Of a stretch of DNA of 64,000 nt, positions 37,296-47,874 are shown in pieces. How positions within the stretch are numbered: position 1 is the stretch's first letter; every line of letters begins with the position of its first letter. Source of the stretch: a bacterium. Its GTDB lineage: Bacteria; Krumholzibacteriota; Krumholzibacteriia; LZORAL124-64-63. Below the pieces are notes generated by a model that was given only the letters and a program-made list of their open reading frames with translations, was not told where the DNA came from and made no database searches. The translations under genes were made by a program, and so were the position numbers. The stretch is taken from positions 4,340,001-4,404,000 of the forward strand of contig JADJQR010000001.1 in the NCBI GenBank assembly GCA_016712675.1, written 5' to 3'.

Positions 37296-38243
37296 TTATC
37301 GAGGAATGGCTTCGAGCGCCGCGCCAAACGCCGCCGGCGTGGACGCGGTCACGGCGCCGATGCGCGCTAGCGACGCGGCATAGCTCTCGACAGCACCGCC
37401 GCCGGCCAGGAGGCCGACGCCCGGGCCCAGAAGCCGGCGCATCTGCTCGATCTGGGCGGCCACCACGGGGTCGGCGGGAGGGTAGATCAGGCTCAGGAAC
37501 ACCGCGCGCGCACCGCGCTGTAGCGCCGCGGCGGCGATCTCTTCAGCGGGCAGATCCACGCCCAGGTAGAGCACTTCCCAGCCGAGGTCCAGGCCGAGCG
37601 AGGCAGCCAGCAACGCACCTAGCTCATGTCGGTTGCGTACCGGAGCGGTGACGATCAGCAGCGGGGAACCCGGCTCCGGCACCTGCGCCGCGTTGCCCGT
37701 CGCCAGGAAGGCATGCACGATGGTCGAGGCCATGTGCTCATGGGCGATGCGCAGGCTGCCGTCACGCCACTGGTCGCCGATCCTCTCGAGCAGCGGCTGG
37801 ATCAACTCCTGGCGCAGGGCTGTACGGCCCAGCACCAGCGACGCTCGCGTCAGGACATTCTCCAGCGCCGCGGGATCCAGCGCCGCTACGGCCTGCATCG
37901 CCTGCCCGAGGTGCGCCGCCGCGTCCACCGGTGCGGGAATCGCACCGATCGGCCGGACCGTGGCGGGGATCTGCAGTTCGCCCACCAGTTGGCGTAGGTC
38001 CGCCAGTGGCAGGTTCGCGACATCCCCGATACGGTGATCCGCCGCGGTCAGGCGCCCCAGCAGCGACAACCGCTCGACGTCGAGATCCGAATAGCGCCGC
38101 CTTCCGCTGTCCGTGCGCCCTGGCGCCACCACGCCATAGCGCCGCTCCCATGCCCGAAGCACCAGTTGGCTGAGACCCGTCCGGCGTGAGACCACGGCGA
38201 TGCTGTGGCGGGGCTGATGATCAGGCTGCGTGGCGGTATCCAT
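37296..38243 (-). CDS. carH: CarH-type MerR regulator with B12-binding domain (photoreceptor)
   Basis: A 315-residue regulator. The N terminus is a MerR winged helix (VVSRRTGLSQLVLRAWERRY, then SGRRRYSDLDVERLSLL). A helical Cap domain carries the W-x9-EH motif (Trp159, Glu169-His170 in WRDGSLRIAHEH). The B12 Rossmann domain has the ligand His206 in NRHELG and ends VLYLGVDLP. In CarH, adenosylcobalamin makes a DNA-bound tetramer in the dark, and light breaks it. All key residues are present, so light-sensing repression is likely. An inverted repeat in its own promoter suggests autoregulation. Confidence 0.9.
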   Translation of the reverse strand: MDTATQPDHQPRHSIAVVSRRTGLSQLVLRAWERRYGVVAPGRTDSGRRRYSDLDVERLSLLGRLTAADHRIGDVANLPLADLRQLVGELQIPATVRPIGAIPAPVDAAAHLGQAMQAVAALDPAALENVLTRASLVLGRTALRQELIQPLLERIGDQWRDGSLRIAHEHMASTIVHAFLATGNAAQVPEPGSPLLIVTAPVRNRHELGALLAASLGLDLGWEVLYLGVDLPAEEIAAAALQRGARAVFLSLIYPPADPVVAAQIEQMRRLLGPGVGLLAGGGAVESYAASLARIGAVTASTPAAFGAALEAIPR

Positions 38244-38292
38244 GAACTGGCTCCTGGCCGTTCCCTGTCGGGGATCTGATTCGGGCTGGCCT

Positions 38293-38322
38293 AATGCTAA
38301 CGGGATGTATAGCATTTGTCCA
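38293..38322 (-). promoter_or_regulatory. carH promoter with operator-like inverted repeat
   Basis: On the minus strand, TGGACA (38317-38322) and TAGCAT (38294-38299) are 17 bp apart, about 50 bp before the carH start. A perfect 7-bp inverted repeat, AATGCTA / TAGCATT with 10-bp spacer (38293-38316), fills the space between -35 and -10 and covers the -10, the usual placement for MerR-family operators. Divergent transcription of the SRPBCC gene could be affected too. Confidence 0.65.
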
Positions 38323-38399
38323 CGACAATCAAGGCGCAGATCCCGCTCCGAACGCTCGGCGCCGGCGTGCCTGAAGCCCCGTCCGCAGGGAGCCCGCCG

Positions 38400-38870
38400 A
38401 TGGAACCGCACATCCTGCAGAGCGAGCAAACGGTGCCGCGTCCACGCGAAGAGGTCTACGCCTTCTTCGCGCGCCCGGAAAACCTGGGCGTGATCACGCC
38501 GCCCTGGCTGGGCTTCCGCATCCTCACCCCTTCGCCGATACCGATGGAGCGTGGCGCGCTGGTCGACTACGTGATCCGGCTCGGCCCGCTTCCGCTGCGC
38601 TGGCGCACGCTGATCACCCGACACGACCCTCCGCACGCATTCGTCGACGAGCAGCTGCAGGGGCCCTACAGCTTCTGGCACCACACCCACACGTTCGAGG
38701 AAGTGGATGGCGGCACGCTGATCCGTGACCGCGTGCTGTACGTCGTCCCGTTCGGCGCCCTGGGCCGCCTGCTCGAGCGCCTGGTGATCCGCCGACAGCT
38801 GCGCGCCATCTTCGCACACCGGCAGCGTGTGATTTCCCGGCTCTTCGCCGCCGCGCCGCCGGGCGATTGA
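38400..38870 (+). CDS. SRPBCC-family ligand-binding protein
   Basis: A 156-residue single-domain protein of the START/polyketide-cyclase-like (SRPBCC) fold: a first strand QTVPRPREEVYAFFARPENL, the loop ITPPWLGFRIL, and a long C-terminal helix. It matches the stand-alone SRPBCC proteins often seen beside photolyase and carotenoid genes. It is divergent from carH across 156 bp that include the inverted-repeat operator, so light control is a reasonable inference. Ligand unknown. Confidence 0.85.
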   Translation: MEPHILQSEQTVPRPREEVYAFFARPENLGVITPPWLGFRILTPSPIPMERGALVDYVIRLGPLPLRWRTLITRHDPPHAFVDEQLQGPYSFWHHTHTFEEVDGGTLIRDRVLYVVPFGALGRLLERLVIRRQLRAIFAHRQRVISRLFAAAPPGD

Positions 38871-38951
38871 CCCGGCGCGCGCCAGCGCCTACGATTCCCG
38901 GCCACAACGATGACGCACCGCCACCGCATCGCAACCGTCCGGAGGCTCGCC

Positions 38952-40196
38952 ATGCGCCCGCGTTCCCTGCTCGTGCTGATCGCCACCCTCTTCGCCTTCG
39001 CCGTGGTCGCGCCGGCGCCGGCCGCCGCGCAGTTCGGCAAGCTGAAGGACAAGGTGAAGGACAAGGTCGAGCGAAAGGTCGACCAGAAGACCGACAAGGC
39101 CATCGACAAGGCGCTGGAGGGACCGTCGGACCAGGGCAAGGACGCGGAGGCCTCCCCCCCCGCACCGGCGGACGAAGCGGGCGAACCGGTGCCCGCGTCG
39201 GGCACTGCGGGCACCGGCAAGGCCGGCAGCGGCTCGGCCGCCGCCGAGGACATGACGCTCTACACCAAGTACGACTTCGTGCCCGGCGACAAGGTCATCT
39301 TCTATGACGACCTGGCGCGCGAGGAGGTCGGCGAGTTTCCCTCGCGCTGGAACCTCAAGAACGGCGTGTTCGAGATCGCACGCACCGAGGGCAGCAACTG
39401 GATCCTCTGCACGGACAAGGGCGCGATCATGCCGAAGCTGCCGCTGGCACCGCTGCCGGACAAGTACACGGTCGAGCTGGAGTTCTTCTCCGCCGCCCAC
39501 CACGACGGCTGGTACGCGATCCAATGGCTTGATGCCGCGGGCGACGAATGCGGCCAGATGAGGATCGGCTACTCCTCCATGACCAGCGTCATCATCAACG
39601 ACAAGCCGCTCGCCAGCAAGGACCTGCCGGACCTGCCGCGCGGACGCCATGTCATGCGCATCATGGCCACGAAGTCGACGATCAAGTGCTACATCGACCA
39701 GGAGCGCATCGCCAACATCCCGAAGGTCGAGGGCTTCGCGCCGGTCGGCTTCCGGATCGACATGAACCCGTACTTCGACAACGAGAACGTGAGTCTCATC
39801 GGGGCCTTCCGCTTCGCCGAGGGCGGCAAGACCCTGCGCGAGCAGCTCGACGAGGCCGGTGTCATCGTGACCCACGGCATCCTGTTCGACTCGGGCTCGG
39901 ACCGCATCAAGGCCGAGTCCTACAAGACGCTCACCGATATCGGGACGATGCTCACCGAGGACACGGCCCTGCGCCTGTCGATCGAGGGCCACACCGACGC
40001 CGACGGCGCCGACGACGCGAACCTGAAGCTCTCGCAGGCCAGGGCGGCCTCCGTGCGCGCCTACCTGGCGGAGAAGCACGGCGTGGACGCCGGGCGCCTC
40101 GAGACCAGGGGCCATGGCGAAGGCAAGCCCATCGACACGAACGACACGCCCGAGGGCAAGGCCAACAACCGGCGGGTCGAACTGGTCAAGCTGTAG
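38952..40196 (+). CDS. OmpA-family protein with long N-terminal domain
   Basis: A 414-residue exported protein (signal LLVLIATLFAFAVVAPAPAAA). A Lys-rich helix (KDKVKDKVERKVDQKTDKAI) follows, then a low-complexity Ala/Pro/Gly part, a beta-rich middle domain (about 115-290) and a C-terminal OmpA domain with LSIEGHTDADGADDANLKLS and a closing NNRRVELVKL that should bind peptidoglycan. No beta-barrel is apparent, so it may be periplasmic. It starts 82 bp after the SRPBCC gene on the same strand. Confidence 0.85.
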   Translation: MRPRSLLVLIATLFAFAVVAPAPAAAQFGKLKDKVKDKVERKVDQKTDKAIDKALEGPSDQGKDAEASPPAPADEAGEPVPASGTAGTGKAGSGSAAAEDMTLYTKYDFVPGDKVIFYDDLAREEVGEFPSRWNLKNGVFEIARTEGSNWILCTDKGAIMPKLPLAPLPDKYTVELEFFSAAHHDGWYAIQWLDAAGDECGQMRIGYSSMTSVIINDKPLASKDLPDLPRGRHVMRIMATKSTIKCYIDQERIANIPKVEGFAPVGFRIDMNPYFDNENVSLIGAFRFAEGGKTLREQLDEAGVIVTHGILFDSGSDRIKAESYKTLTDIGTMLTEDTALRLSIEGHTDADGADDANLKLSQARAASVRAYLAEKHGVDAGRLETRGHGEGKPIDTNDTPEGKANNRRVELVKL

Positions 40197-40201
40197 CGGG
40201 G

Positions 40202-41125
40202 CTATGGCGTCAAGGCCGCCGCCGCCGCCAGCGGCAACCGCACCCGGAACAGCGCACCGCCCAGGTGGGAATCCCCCACCTCGACGCTGCCGCCAAGGCC
40301 CGACGCGCAGGCCTTGACCGAGAACAGTCCCAGTCCGTTGCCGTCGGGCTTGGTGGTGGCCAGCGCCCTGAAGAGGTCGGCCCGGCGCTCCGCAGGCACG
40401 CCCGGCCCGCTGTCGTGGACCTCGATGACGGCCTCGCCGTCGGTCCCGGACACGCGCACCTCGATCTGACCCTTGTCGCCGGCGGCTTGTGCCGCGTTGA
40501 TCACGAGGTTCCCCACCAGCTGGTGCATCAGCGCGGAGCTGGCGGAGATGATCACGCCGTCGTCGCCGGCGGTGGACACGTGGCAGCGCCGGACATCACC
40601 GTGGGCCCGGAGCACCGCCACCACTTCCCGCACGGCCTCGCGGGCATCCAGCGGCGAGCCCTGGCGCGTGGCGTAGGCTTGCGCGGAATCGAGCAAACGC
40701 CGGTTCAGGCCCACCAGGCGGCTGACCGCCTGCCGGAGCCGCCCCAGGTCCGCGCCGCCGACGCCGTCCTCCTCCATGAAGTCGAGGTCGGCCAGGACCA
40801 CCGTCAGCACGTTGTTGGCATCGTGGGCGATGGCCGCGGCGGTCAAGCCGGCGAACACGCGGCCCTCGTTCGCGATCAGGGCCTGCTCGCGCCGCCGCAG
40901 CTCCTCGGCATCGCGCTCCATGCGGCGCATGGCCCAGCGGGCTCCCGCGAAGATGAGCGCGGCGGTGATCGCGACGTAGAGGACGCCCTTGATCGTCTCG
41001 ATCCGGCGCATCTCCTCGACGCTGGCGGAAACACCGGCGGCCAGGTAGCCCGAGATGACGATGTACGCCCCTGCGACCGCGACATAGGCGCCGGCCAGCA
41101 GCGCGGCATAGCGGGTACTGTTCAT
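40202..41125 (-). CDS. membrane sensor histidine kinase
   Basis: A 307-residue kinase with two transmembrane helices ([20 protein letters not shown] and [18 protein letters not shown]) and almost no extracytoplasmic domain. The phospho-acceptor box is [20 protein letters not shown], a His-Asp-x-x-Asn form seen in hybrid-type kinases. The ATPase domain shows [20 protein letters not shown] and [13 protein letters not shown]. No response regulator is nearby. It ends 6 bp from the convergent OmpA gene. Confidence 0.88.
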   Translation of the reverse strand: MNSTRYAALLAGAYVAVAGAYIVISGYLAAGVSASVEEMRRIETIKGVLYVAITAALIFAGARWAMRRMERDAEELRRREQALIANEGRVFAGLTAAAIAHDANNVLTVVLADLDFMEEDGVGGADLGRLRQAVSRLVGLNRRLLDSAQAYATRQGSPLDAREAVREVVAVLRAHGDVRRCHVSTAGDDGVIISASSALMHQLVGNLVINAAQAAGDKGQIEVRVSGTDGEAVIEVHDSGPGVPAERRADLFRALATTKPDGNGLGLFSVKACASGLGGSVEVGDSHLGGALFRVRLPLAAAAALTP

Positions 41126-41261
41126 CGCGGCAACCTCCACCGTTCCTGGCACGCGGGAAGACAGGCGAGAGGCGTGGCTGCGGCGATTCTAGGCCCGTGG
41201 CGACGATACCGTCAAGCCGGTGTCCCGGCCGCGACGCCTTTCCGACGCTGACAGGGCCTGA

Positions 41262-41958
<697 letters not shown>

Positions 41959-41966
<8 letters not shown>

Positions 41967-43224
41967 GGTGGATCGCCTCCGCCGGGTCCAGTCCCGCCGC
42001 GCGCCGCGCCGGCGCCGCCGCCGCCAGCAGCCCCACGGCCAGCGCCATCGTCAGCGTGCCCAGGAACAGCTGTGACGACAGGTTGACCGGGAAGGTCGGC
42101 GAACCGTCGGGATTCGTGGCCAGGCCCGCGAACACCAGCGACAGCACGGTGCCTACACCGACGCCGACCACCCAGCCCGCCAGCCCCAGCAGCAGGCCCT
42201 GCAGCAGGAAGATGCGCAGCACCTGCCCCCGCGTCGTGCCGAACGCGCGCATGATGCCGATCTCGCGGTTCTTCTGAACCACCCACACCACCAGCACGCT
42301 GGCGATGCCCAACGCCACGGCCACCACCACGAACACCTGGATCATGGTGCTGCTGCTGCTCTGCGAGCGCAGGCCGGTGAGCAGCTGCCCGTTCAGCTTC
42401 ATCCAGCTGTCGGCCGCCAGGCCGGTGCGCCGCGCCACGTCCTGGGCGATGGCCTCGGCCTCGAAGATGCGGTCCACCCGGGCCTCGACCGCCGAGATGC
42501 CGCCCGCCAGGTCCAGCAGGTTCTGTGCGCTCTTGAGCGACACCAGCACCCAGCTGTCGTTGACGCCCTGGTTCTGCAGGTCGAAGACGCCGGCCACCGT
42601 GAACACGTCGTTGCGCCCGTCCGCGGTGAGGATGCGGATGCGGTCGCCCGGGCGCACGCCGATGTCGGCGGCCAGGCCCGAGCCGATCACCGCCTCGGTG
42701 CCCGTGACGCCGAATCTGCCGGCCGTGATGCGCGCCGGCACGTCGATGATGCGCGTGAAGCGGTCGGCCTCGACGCCACGAAGCACGATGGCCCGCTGTG
42801 CCACGCCGCGCGTGACGAAAGCAGAGCCGGCCACCAGCGGCGAAACAGCCGTCACGCCCGGCGTCTGCTCGATGTCACGGATCACCTGCGGCCACTGGTT
42901 GATCGAGCGCAGGCGCTGCGCCGGCTTCTCCAGCCGCACCGCCAGCGCGTCGTCGCCGGGCTGCAGGCCCGCCGCGATGGCCGCAGGGTCGGTGCCCACG
43001 ACGCGCCCCTCGTGGAGCACGCGCGGCATCTCCTCCTGCGGCTTGACCACCAGGTGCGCCTGCGAGCCCAGCGTCTTCTCGATCAGGCTGGCCTGCAGCC
43101 CCGTGATCAGCGCCGACAGGAAGATGATGACGCCCACGCCCGTCGAGACGCCCAGCAGGATGAGCAGGGTCTGGATGCGCCCCTCGCGCAGGAAGCGCAG
43201 GGCGACGAGCCACTCGAACGTCAT
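41959..43224 (-). CDS. FtsX/LolC-type ABC permease
   Basis: A 421-residue permease with four transmembrane helices: one near the N terminus ([20 protein letters not shown]) and three at the C-terminal end including [20 protein letters not shown] and the FtsX signature [20 protein letters not shown]. The large extracytoplasmic domain lies between. A LolC/E or DevC-like architecture fits. It overlaps both neighbours by a few bases, so the operon is tightly coupled. Confidence 0.92.
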
Positions 43225-44399
43225 CGGGATCCGCCGCCGGCCGCGCGCACGCGGTCGCCTGGCTTCACGCGCGCGGCGCCGGCCGGGACCACGGCGTCGC
43301 CGGCCTGCAAGCCGGACGTGATCTCGACCATCCCCTCGCCACGCAGGCCCAGCGTCACGTCCTGCCGGGTCGCGCGACCGTCACGCACCGTCAGGACCCA
43401 CGCCGAGCCGTCGGTCTCCCGCACGGCATCCGCCGGCACCACCAGGGCCGCGTCGCGCCGCGCCGTCTCCACCGCGATCGACACCGTCATGTCAGGACGC
43501 AGAAAGGTCGGCGGCCGGTCGACGACCAGATCGACGTCGATGGTGCCGCGCGCCGGATCGACCGCCGGCGCCACGCGGGTGATGCGCGCGGTGAACACGC
43601 TGTCGGGAAACGCGTCGGCCGAGGCCAGCGCCAGCTGGCCCTCGCGCAGGAAAGCCAGGTTCTTCTCCTCCGGCTGCACGACCAGCCAGGTCGGCCCGAG
43701 CGGCGCCAGATCCAGGATCCCCGTGCCCGCGGCCACGGCGTCGCCCGGCTGCGCCAGCCGCTGCAGCACGATGCCGTCGCCCAGCGCCGTGACACGCGTC
43801 TGATCAAGGCGGGCCTGCGCGGCCGCCAGTTCGGCCGCGGCCAGCCGTTCGTTGCTGCCACCGGGGCTGTCGCCACGCACGCGCGCCGCGGCGGCGTCGC
43901 GCCGGCTCCGGGCCAGGTCGCGCTCGTCCCGGGCGTCCTCCAGTTCCTGCGCCGACACGCCGTCGCCCAGTTCGGACGTGCGGAGCAGATTTCGTTCGGC
44001 CTGGCGCAGCGCGACCTCGGCCTGGCGCAGGTTTTCCCTCGCCGCGGGCAGGTCCAGCTCGCGCACCTGCTGCAGCCGCGCCGCGGCGCGCGCCACGCCG
44101 GCGCCGGCCTCGTCGGCCGCCAGCTCGGCCAGCAGCTGGCCGGCGCGCACGGTATCGCCCTGGTCGACGTGCAGGCGCGCCAGGATCCCGCTCGCCTGCG
44201 CGCCCACCTGGGCGCGCACCGGTACGTTCACGCGCCCGTTGGCCACGACCTTCTGCACCAGCGGCCGCGTCCCGGCCAGGATGACCGGCACGGACGGGGG
44301 CACCAGCGCGCGCACCGCCACCACCACGCCCACGAGCACGACGACCGCGCCGATCGCGACCCCGCGCCAGCCCGGCCTGCGTCCCGATGCCATTGCCAT
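43221..44399 (-). CDS. HlyD-type periplasmic adaptor
   Basis: About 392 residues: N-terminal anchor helix (AIGAVVVLVGVVVAVRAL), lipoyl halves (QASGILARLHVDQGDTVRAG and VTALGDGIVLQRLAQPGDAV), a long alpha-hairpin rich in Ala/Arg/Glu (about 85-190), and C-terminal barrel domains. It begins an exporter operon and overlaps the permease start (ATGA). The adaptor plus FtsX-type permease resembles DevBCA glycolipid exporters more than LolCDE, which has no adaptor. An alternative start lies at 44426. Confidence 0.88.
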   Translation of the reverse strand: MAMASGRRPGWRGVAIGAVVVLVGVVVAVRALVPPSVPVILAGTRPLVQKVVANGRVNVPVRAQVGAQASGILARLHVDQGDTVRAGQLLAELAADEAGAGVARAAARLQQVRELDLPAARENLRQAEVALRQAERNLLRTSELGDGVSAQELEDARDERDLARSRRDAAAARVRGDSPGGSNERLAAAELAAAQARLDQTRVTALGDGIVLQRLAQPGDAVAAGTGILDLAPLGPTWLVVQPEEKNLAFLREGQLALASADAFPDSVFTARITRVAPAVDPARGTIDVDLVVDRPPTFLRPDMTVSIAVETARRDAALVVPADAVRETDGSAWVLTVRDGRATRQDVTLGLRGEGMVEITSGLQAGDAVVPAGAARVKPGDRVRAAGGGSR

Positions 44400-44485
44400 G
44401 AAGAAGCTCCCCGTGACCGCAACCACCCCGTCAACCGCACCAGTGTAGGCACGCGGGGTCCGCTTGTCACGGGGCGCATCGCGCG

Positions 44486-45469
44486 TCAGCGCGCCTCGTA
44501 GATGACGAAGTACTGCTCGGGCAGGAACCCGTGATCCGCCGCCACGACCAGTCCCGCCTCGGCCAGTTCGCTGTCCAGCACCTCGCGCGCCACCTGCTGC
44601 TCCGGGGGAGGCGCGAACTCGCGCACGGCCTGTGGGTCGAAGCGGAAGTCGATGATCGCCACGCGGCCGCCCGGCGCCAGCGCCGCGCGCAGGCGGCGTG
44701 CGTAGGCGACGCGGTCCTTCACGTAGTGCATGGTGTCGACCATCAGGATCAGGTCGCAGCTCCCGGGCTCCAGCTGCGGATCGTCGGCGGGCACCAGCCG
44801 CAGCTCGACGTTCTCCAACTGCGCCGCGCGCGTGCGGGCCGCGATGTGGTCGAGCATCTCCTGCCGGATGTCCAGCGCCAGCACGCGCCCGCCCGGGCCC
44901 ACCGCGTCGGCCAGGCGGAGCGTGAAGTAGCCCGAGCCGGCGCCGACATCGGCCACGCGCTGCCCAGGCTGCACCGCCAGGGCCGCCATGACCTCGACCG
45001 GCTTCTGCATCGCATCACGCGTGTCGCGCTCCAGCATGCCGATGTACTGACGGGACCACGCTGCGCGCACCAGGGCGCGGGCGCGCTCGCGCGCCATCAG
45101 GAAAGCCACGTCGGGGTCGGTGCGCAGGCGACGGTGGTTCCACCAGCCGGCTCCCAGCAGGTCGTCCAGTGTTTCGTAGGCGCGCGACGAGTCCTCCCGC
45201 GCGCAGTGGATGCGCAGCACGCGGTACAGCGCCTCGAGGTGCTCCTCCTGCTCCAGCGCCGCCAGCTCCTGCGCCGGCGCCAGCGCCGAATCCCAGGCCG
45301 CTGCGGCCAGCGCCGTTTCCAGGCGCGCGCGCAGCCTTGCCGCCTCGAGTGCCGACGGCAGGCCCTCCGACCCGGGCGTGGCGGCCTCGGTCGCGGCAGC
45401 CGCAAGCCCCGTCACCTGACCCAGGACCATCCCGACCACCAGCACCCGGACAACGGCAGTTCGTCGCAT
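44486..45469 (-). CDS. secreted or membrane-anchored SAM-dependent methyltransferase-like protein
   Basis: A 327-residue protein. An N-terminal hydrophobic signal (VVRVLVVGMVLGQVTGLAAA) and a helical region (about 35-130) precede a class I methyltransferase domain with motif I VADVGAGSGYFTLRLAD, motif II LALDIRQEML and a motif near LILMVDTMHYVKD. Export of a SAM-dependent enzyme is unusual, as SAM is cytosolic; the signal may be an uncleaved anchor. Similar exported methyltransferases are common in such lineages. Substrate unknown. Confidence 0.85.
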   Translation of the reverse strand: MRRTAVVRVLVVGMVLGQVTGLAAAATEAATPGSEGLPSALEAARLRARLETALAAAAWDSALAPAQELAALEQEEHLEALYRVLRIHCAREDSSRAYETLDDLLGAGWWNHRRLRTDPDVAFLMARERARALVRAAWSRQYIGMLERDTRDAMQKPVEVMAALAVQPGQRVADVGAGSGYFTLRLADAVGPGGRVLALDIRQEMLDHIAARTRAAQLENVELRLVPADDPQLEPGSCDLILMVDTMHYVKDRVAYARRLRAALAPGGRVAIIDFRFDPQAVREFAPPPEQQVAREVLDSELAEAGLVVAADHGFLPEQYFVIYEAR

Positions 45470-45636
45470 CACGACCTCGATTCTAGAGCGGGGAGGTCCT
45501 GGTTCTGCAAGGCGCGCACTCCAGTATGACGCGGCCCGCGCGGCGGTTGTTGCGCCGGCGCAACCGCGCCCCTGCGGCTGCGTAACGCATCCCAGCCGGG
45601 CGGCGTTTCCAGGTCGCCCGGGAAAGGCGGGCCTCG

Positions 45637-46173
45637 ATGCCAACGTCGCGCCTCGTTCTCACACTTGTGGGTGCTGCCGCGCTCATGTCCGCAGGCTGTG
45701 CAGGCACCCGCAACGCCACTCCCGCTGCCACGCTGCAGGTGACCTGCACCGACGCGGCCTGGACGGCCGGCGGCATCCCGCCGTCGGGCCGCTGCCGCGA
45801 GTGCGGCGGCGACGGACTCAGCCCCGCGCTCGCGGTGCGCGGCGTACCGGCCGGGACGCGCTGGCTCGAGGTCCGCTTCGTCGACGTGACGGCGCAGGGC
45901 CTGGGCTGGCCCCACCACCACGGCACGCTGCGCGTGGTCGTCAGCGGCGACGGCACGGCAAGCGTGCCATCGGTCCGTGAACGGTCGACCGGCCTGCTCC
46001 CCGGTGTGGCCATCGCGGCCAACCATGGCAGCGGCCACAAGCCGAAGGTGGGCTACCTGGCGCCGTGCGCCTGCGACGGCAACAACCTTTACGTAGTGAC
46101 GGTCAGCGCGACGGACGGACGGCGCGAACTGGCGCGCGGCAGGCTGGAACTGGGACACTGCTGCCTCCGGTGA
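45637..46173 (+). CDS. lipoprotein resembling PEBP (YbhB/YbcL) proteins
   Basis: A 178-residue lipoprotein (lipobox LMSAGC). The core LSPALAVRGVPAGTRWLEV, the WPHHHG segment and GYLAPCACDGNNLYVVTVSA follow the order seen in phosphatidylethanolamine-binding-like proteins (PALxWxGVPAGT, H-W, GYxGPCPPxGxHxY), but the ligand-site residues are altered and Cys-rich. Divergent promoter space (45470-45636) is shared with the methyltransferase gene. Assignment is tentative. Confidence 0.6.
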   Translation: MPTSRLVLTLVGAAALMSAGCAGTRNATPAATLQVTCTDAAWTAGGIPPSGRCRECGGDGLSPALAVRGVPAGTRWLEVRFVDVTAQGLGWPHHHGTLRVVVSGDGTASVPSVRERSTGLLPGVAIAANHGSGHKPKVGYLAPCACDGNNLYVVTVSATDGRRELARGRLELGHCCLR

Positions 46174-46203
46174 CGGCAGGGCGGCAGGGCAACGAAGCGG
46201 GAT

Positions 46204-47109
46204 TCAGCGACCCAGCAGCACGGCCTTGGCGATCATGCCGGCCATCTCCGGGTTCTCCTTCAGCCGCCTGGTGGCGTAGCCGTACCAGTCCTCGCCGAAC
46301 GGTACGTACACGCGCAGGTGGTGTCCCTCGGCCAGCAGGCGTCGGCGCACGCCTTCGCGCACGCCCAGCAGCATCTGGAACTCGTACTGGTCGGGCTTCA
46401 GGCCGCGCTCGCGGATCAGCGCGCGGGCGTCGTCGATCAGCGGATCGTCGTGGGTGGCAATGGCGGGATAGAAGCCGCCGTCGAGCATCATGCGCAGCAG
46501 CTTGCGGTAGTTGGCGCGGACGTCCTCGCGCTCGGTGTAGGCGATCGTCCGGGCCTCGCGGTAGATGCCCTTGCACAGGCGCACCACCGGCTGGTAGTCC
46601 AGCAGCCCGCGCACGTCCTGCTCGCTGCGGTGCAGCATGGCCTGGATCACCACGCCGACGTTCGTGTAGCCCTCGTCACGCAATTTCCGGTAAGCGCGCA
46701 GGGTGGCGTCGGTGTACGGGCTGTTCTCCATATCGATGTTGACGAAGATGCCCAGATCGCGACCGCGCGCGACCACTTCGCGGATGTTGTCGGTGCCGAA
46801 GTCCGCGTCGATGCCCAGCCCCAGGCTGGTTGGCTTCAGCGAGAGTCCCGCCGCCGCCTTCAGCTTCCGCTCGTGGATCGCTTCCAGCACCTGCAGGCTC
46901 TCGGCCTTGCTGCGCAGGGCCACGCTGCGCTCCTCCACGAACTCGCCCAGTACGTCGATCGTCGACCAGGCCTTCTCCTGCTGGTCGAGGCGCGCCGCGG
47001 TGCCGATCGCGTCGGCCAGCGAATCGCCGGCGATGTAGCGCATGGAGACCTTGCGGATGATGCCCTTCGGCACCACCGGAAGCATGGAGACGATCATCTG
47101 GTTGAACAT
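46204..47109 (-). CDS. proline dehydrogenase (PutA-type PRODH domain)
   Basis: A 301-residue FAD enzyme oxidising proline to pyrroline-5-carboxylate, first step of proline catabolism. Family marks include IFVNIDMENSPYTDATL, VVIQAMLHRSEQDV, RLCKGIYREA, FYPAIATHDDPLID, QYEFQMLLGVRE and RVYVPFGEDWYGYATRRL, the last containing the Arg residues that hold the substrate carboxylate. This is the short monofunctional form; no P5C dehydrogenase gene is adjacent. Confidence 0.95.
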   Translation of the reverse strand: MFNQMIVSMLPVVPKGIIRKVSMRYIAGDSLADAIGTAARLDQQEKAWSTIDVLGEFVEERSVALRSKAESLQVLEAIHERKLKAAAGLSLKPTSLGLGIDADFGTDNIREVVARGRDLGIFVNIDMENSPYTDATLRAYRKLRDEGYTNVGVVIQAMLHRSEQDVRGLLDYQPVVRLCKGIYREARTIAYTEREDVRANYRKLLRMMLDGGFYPAIATHDDPLIDDARALIRERGLKPDQYEFQMLLGVREGVRRRLLAEGHHLRVYVPFGEDWYGYATRRLKENPEMAGMIAKAVLLGR

Positions 47110-47290
47110 CGGACGCACCACCTGGCAGGGTTCGATTCCGTGCGGCGTCGCGGGCACCGATCGAATATGGTGGGGGGTCGGCGGGGTAGCAAATCCGTTC
47201 CCGGCCGGCATCGGGCCCCTGGCCGGGAGCCTGTCGGGGACCGATGTTGAGGACCATTGTCATCCGGGACCGGGCCCGCAGGAGTGCGCC

Positions 47291-47872
47291 GTGGATCTGG
47301 ACAACGTACTGGGCATCCTGATCGGCGTCGGCCTGGCGGCCGCCTGCGGCTTCCGGGTCTTCGTGCCCCTGCTGGTCATGGGTGCGGCCGCGCGGCTGGG
47401 CTGGTTCGACCCGTCGCCGGGGTTTGCCTGGCTTGCCGCCACCCCCGCGCTGGTGGCGTTCGGGGCGGCGACGGCCCTGGAAGTGCTCGCGGCGCACGTC
47501 CCCTGGGTGGACCACGCGCTGGACGTGGTGGCCGCGCCGCTGGCGGTCGGGGCCGGCGCCCTGACCATGGCCGGCGCTCTGGGTGAAGCGTCGCCGCTGC
47601 TGCGCTGGTCGCTGGCGCTGATTGCCGGCGGCGGCACGGCCGGCCTGTTCCATGGACTCAACGCGATGCTGAGGGTCGGGTCCACCGCGACAACGGCCGG
47701 CTTCGGCAACCCGGTCCTCGCCACCATGGAGACGGCCGGGTCCTTCGTGCTGGCGGCCATCGCCGTGCTGGTGCCGCTGGCGGGCGTGGCGGTGGGCATC
47801 CTGGTGGCCGCGCTGATCGTACGGCAGCGGCGGCGGCACCGCGCCACCGCCGCCGGTCGGACTCTGGCGTAG
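47291..47872 (+). CDS. DUF4126 membrane protein
   Basis: A 193-residue membrane protein with about five helices. The opening VLGILIGVGLAAACGFRVFV and the HVPWVDHALDVVAAPLA segment are typical of DUF4126. AGGAG precedes a GTG start at 47291. No function is known for the family. Its stop lies 2 bp from that of the convergent lipoprotein gene. Confidence 0.82.
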   Translation: MDLDNVLGILIGVGLAAACGFRVFVPLLVMGAAARLGWFDPSPGFAWLAATPALVAFGAATALEVLAAHVPWVDHALDVVAAPLAVGAGALTMAGALGEASPLLRWSLALIAGGGTAGLFHGLNAMLRVGSTATTAGFGNPVLATMETAGSFVLAAIAVLVPLAGVAVGILVAALIVRQRRRHRATAAGRTLA

Positions 47873-47874
47873 CG

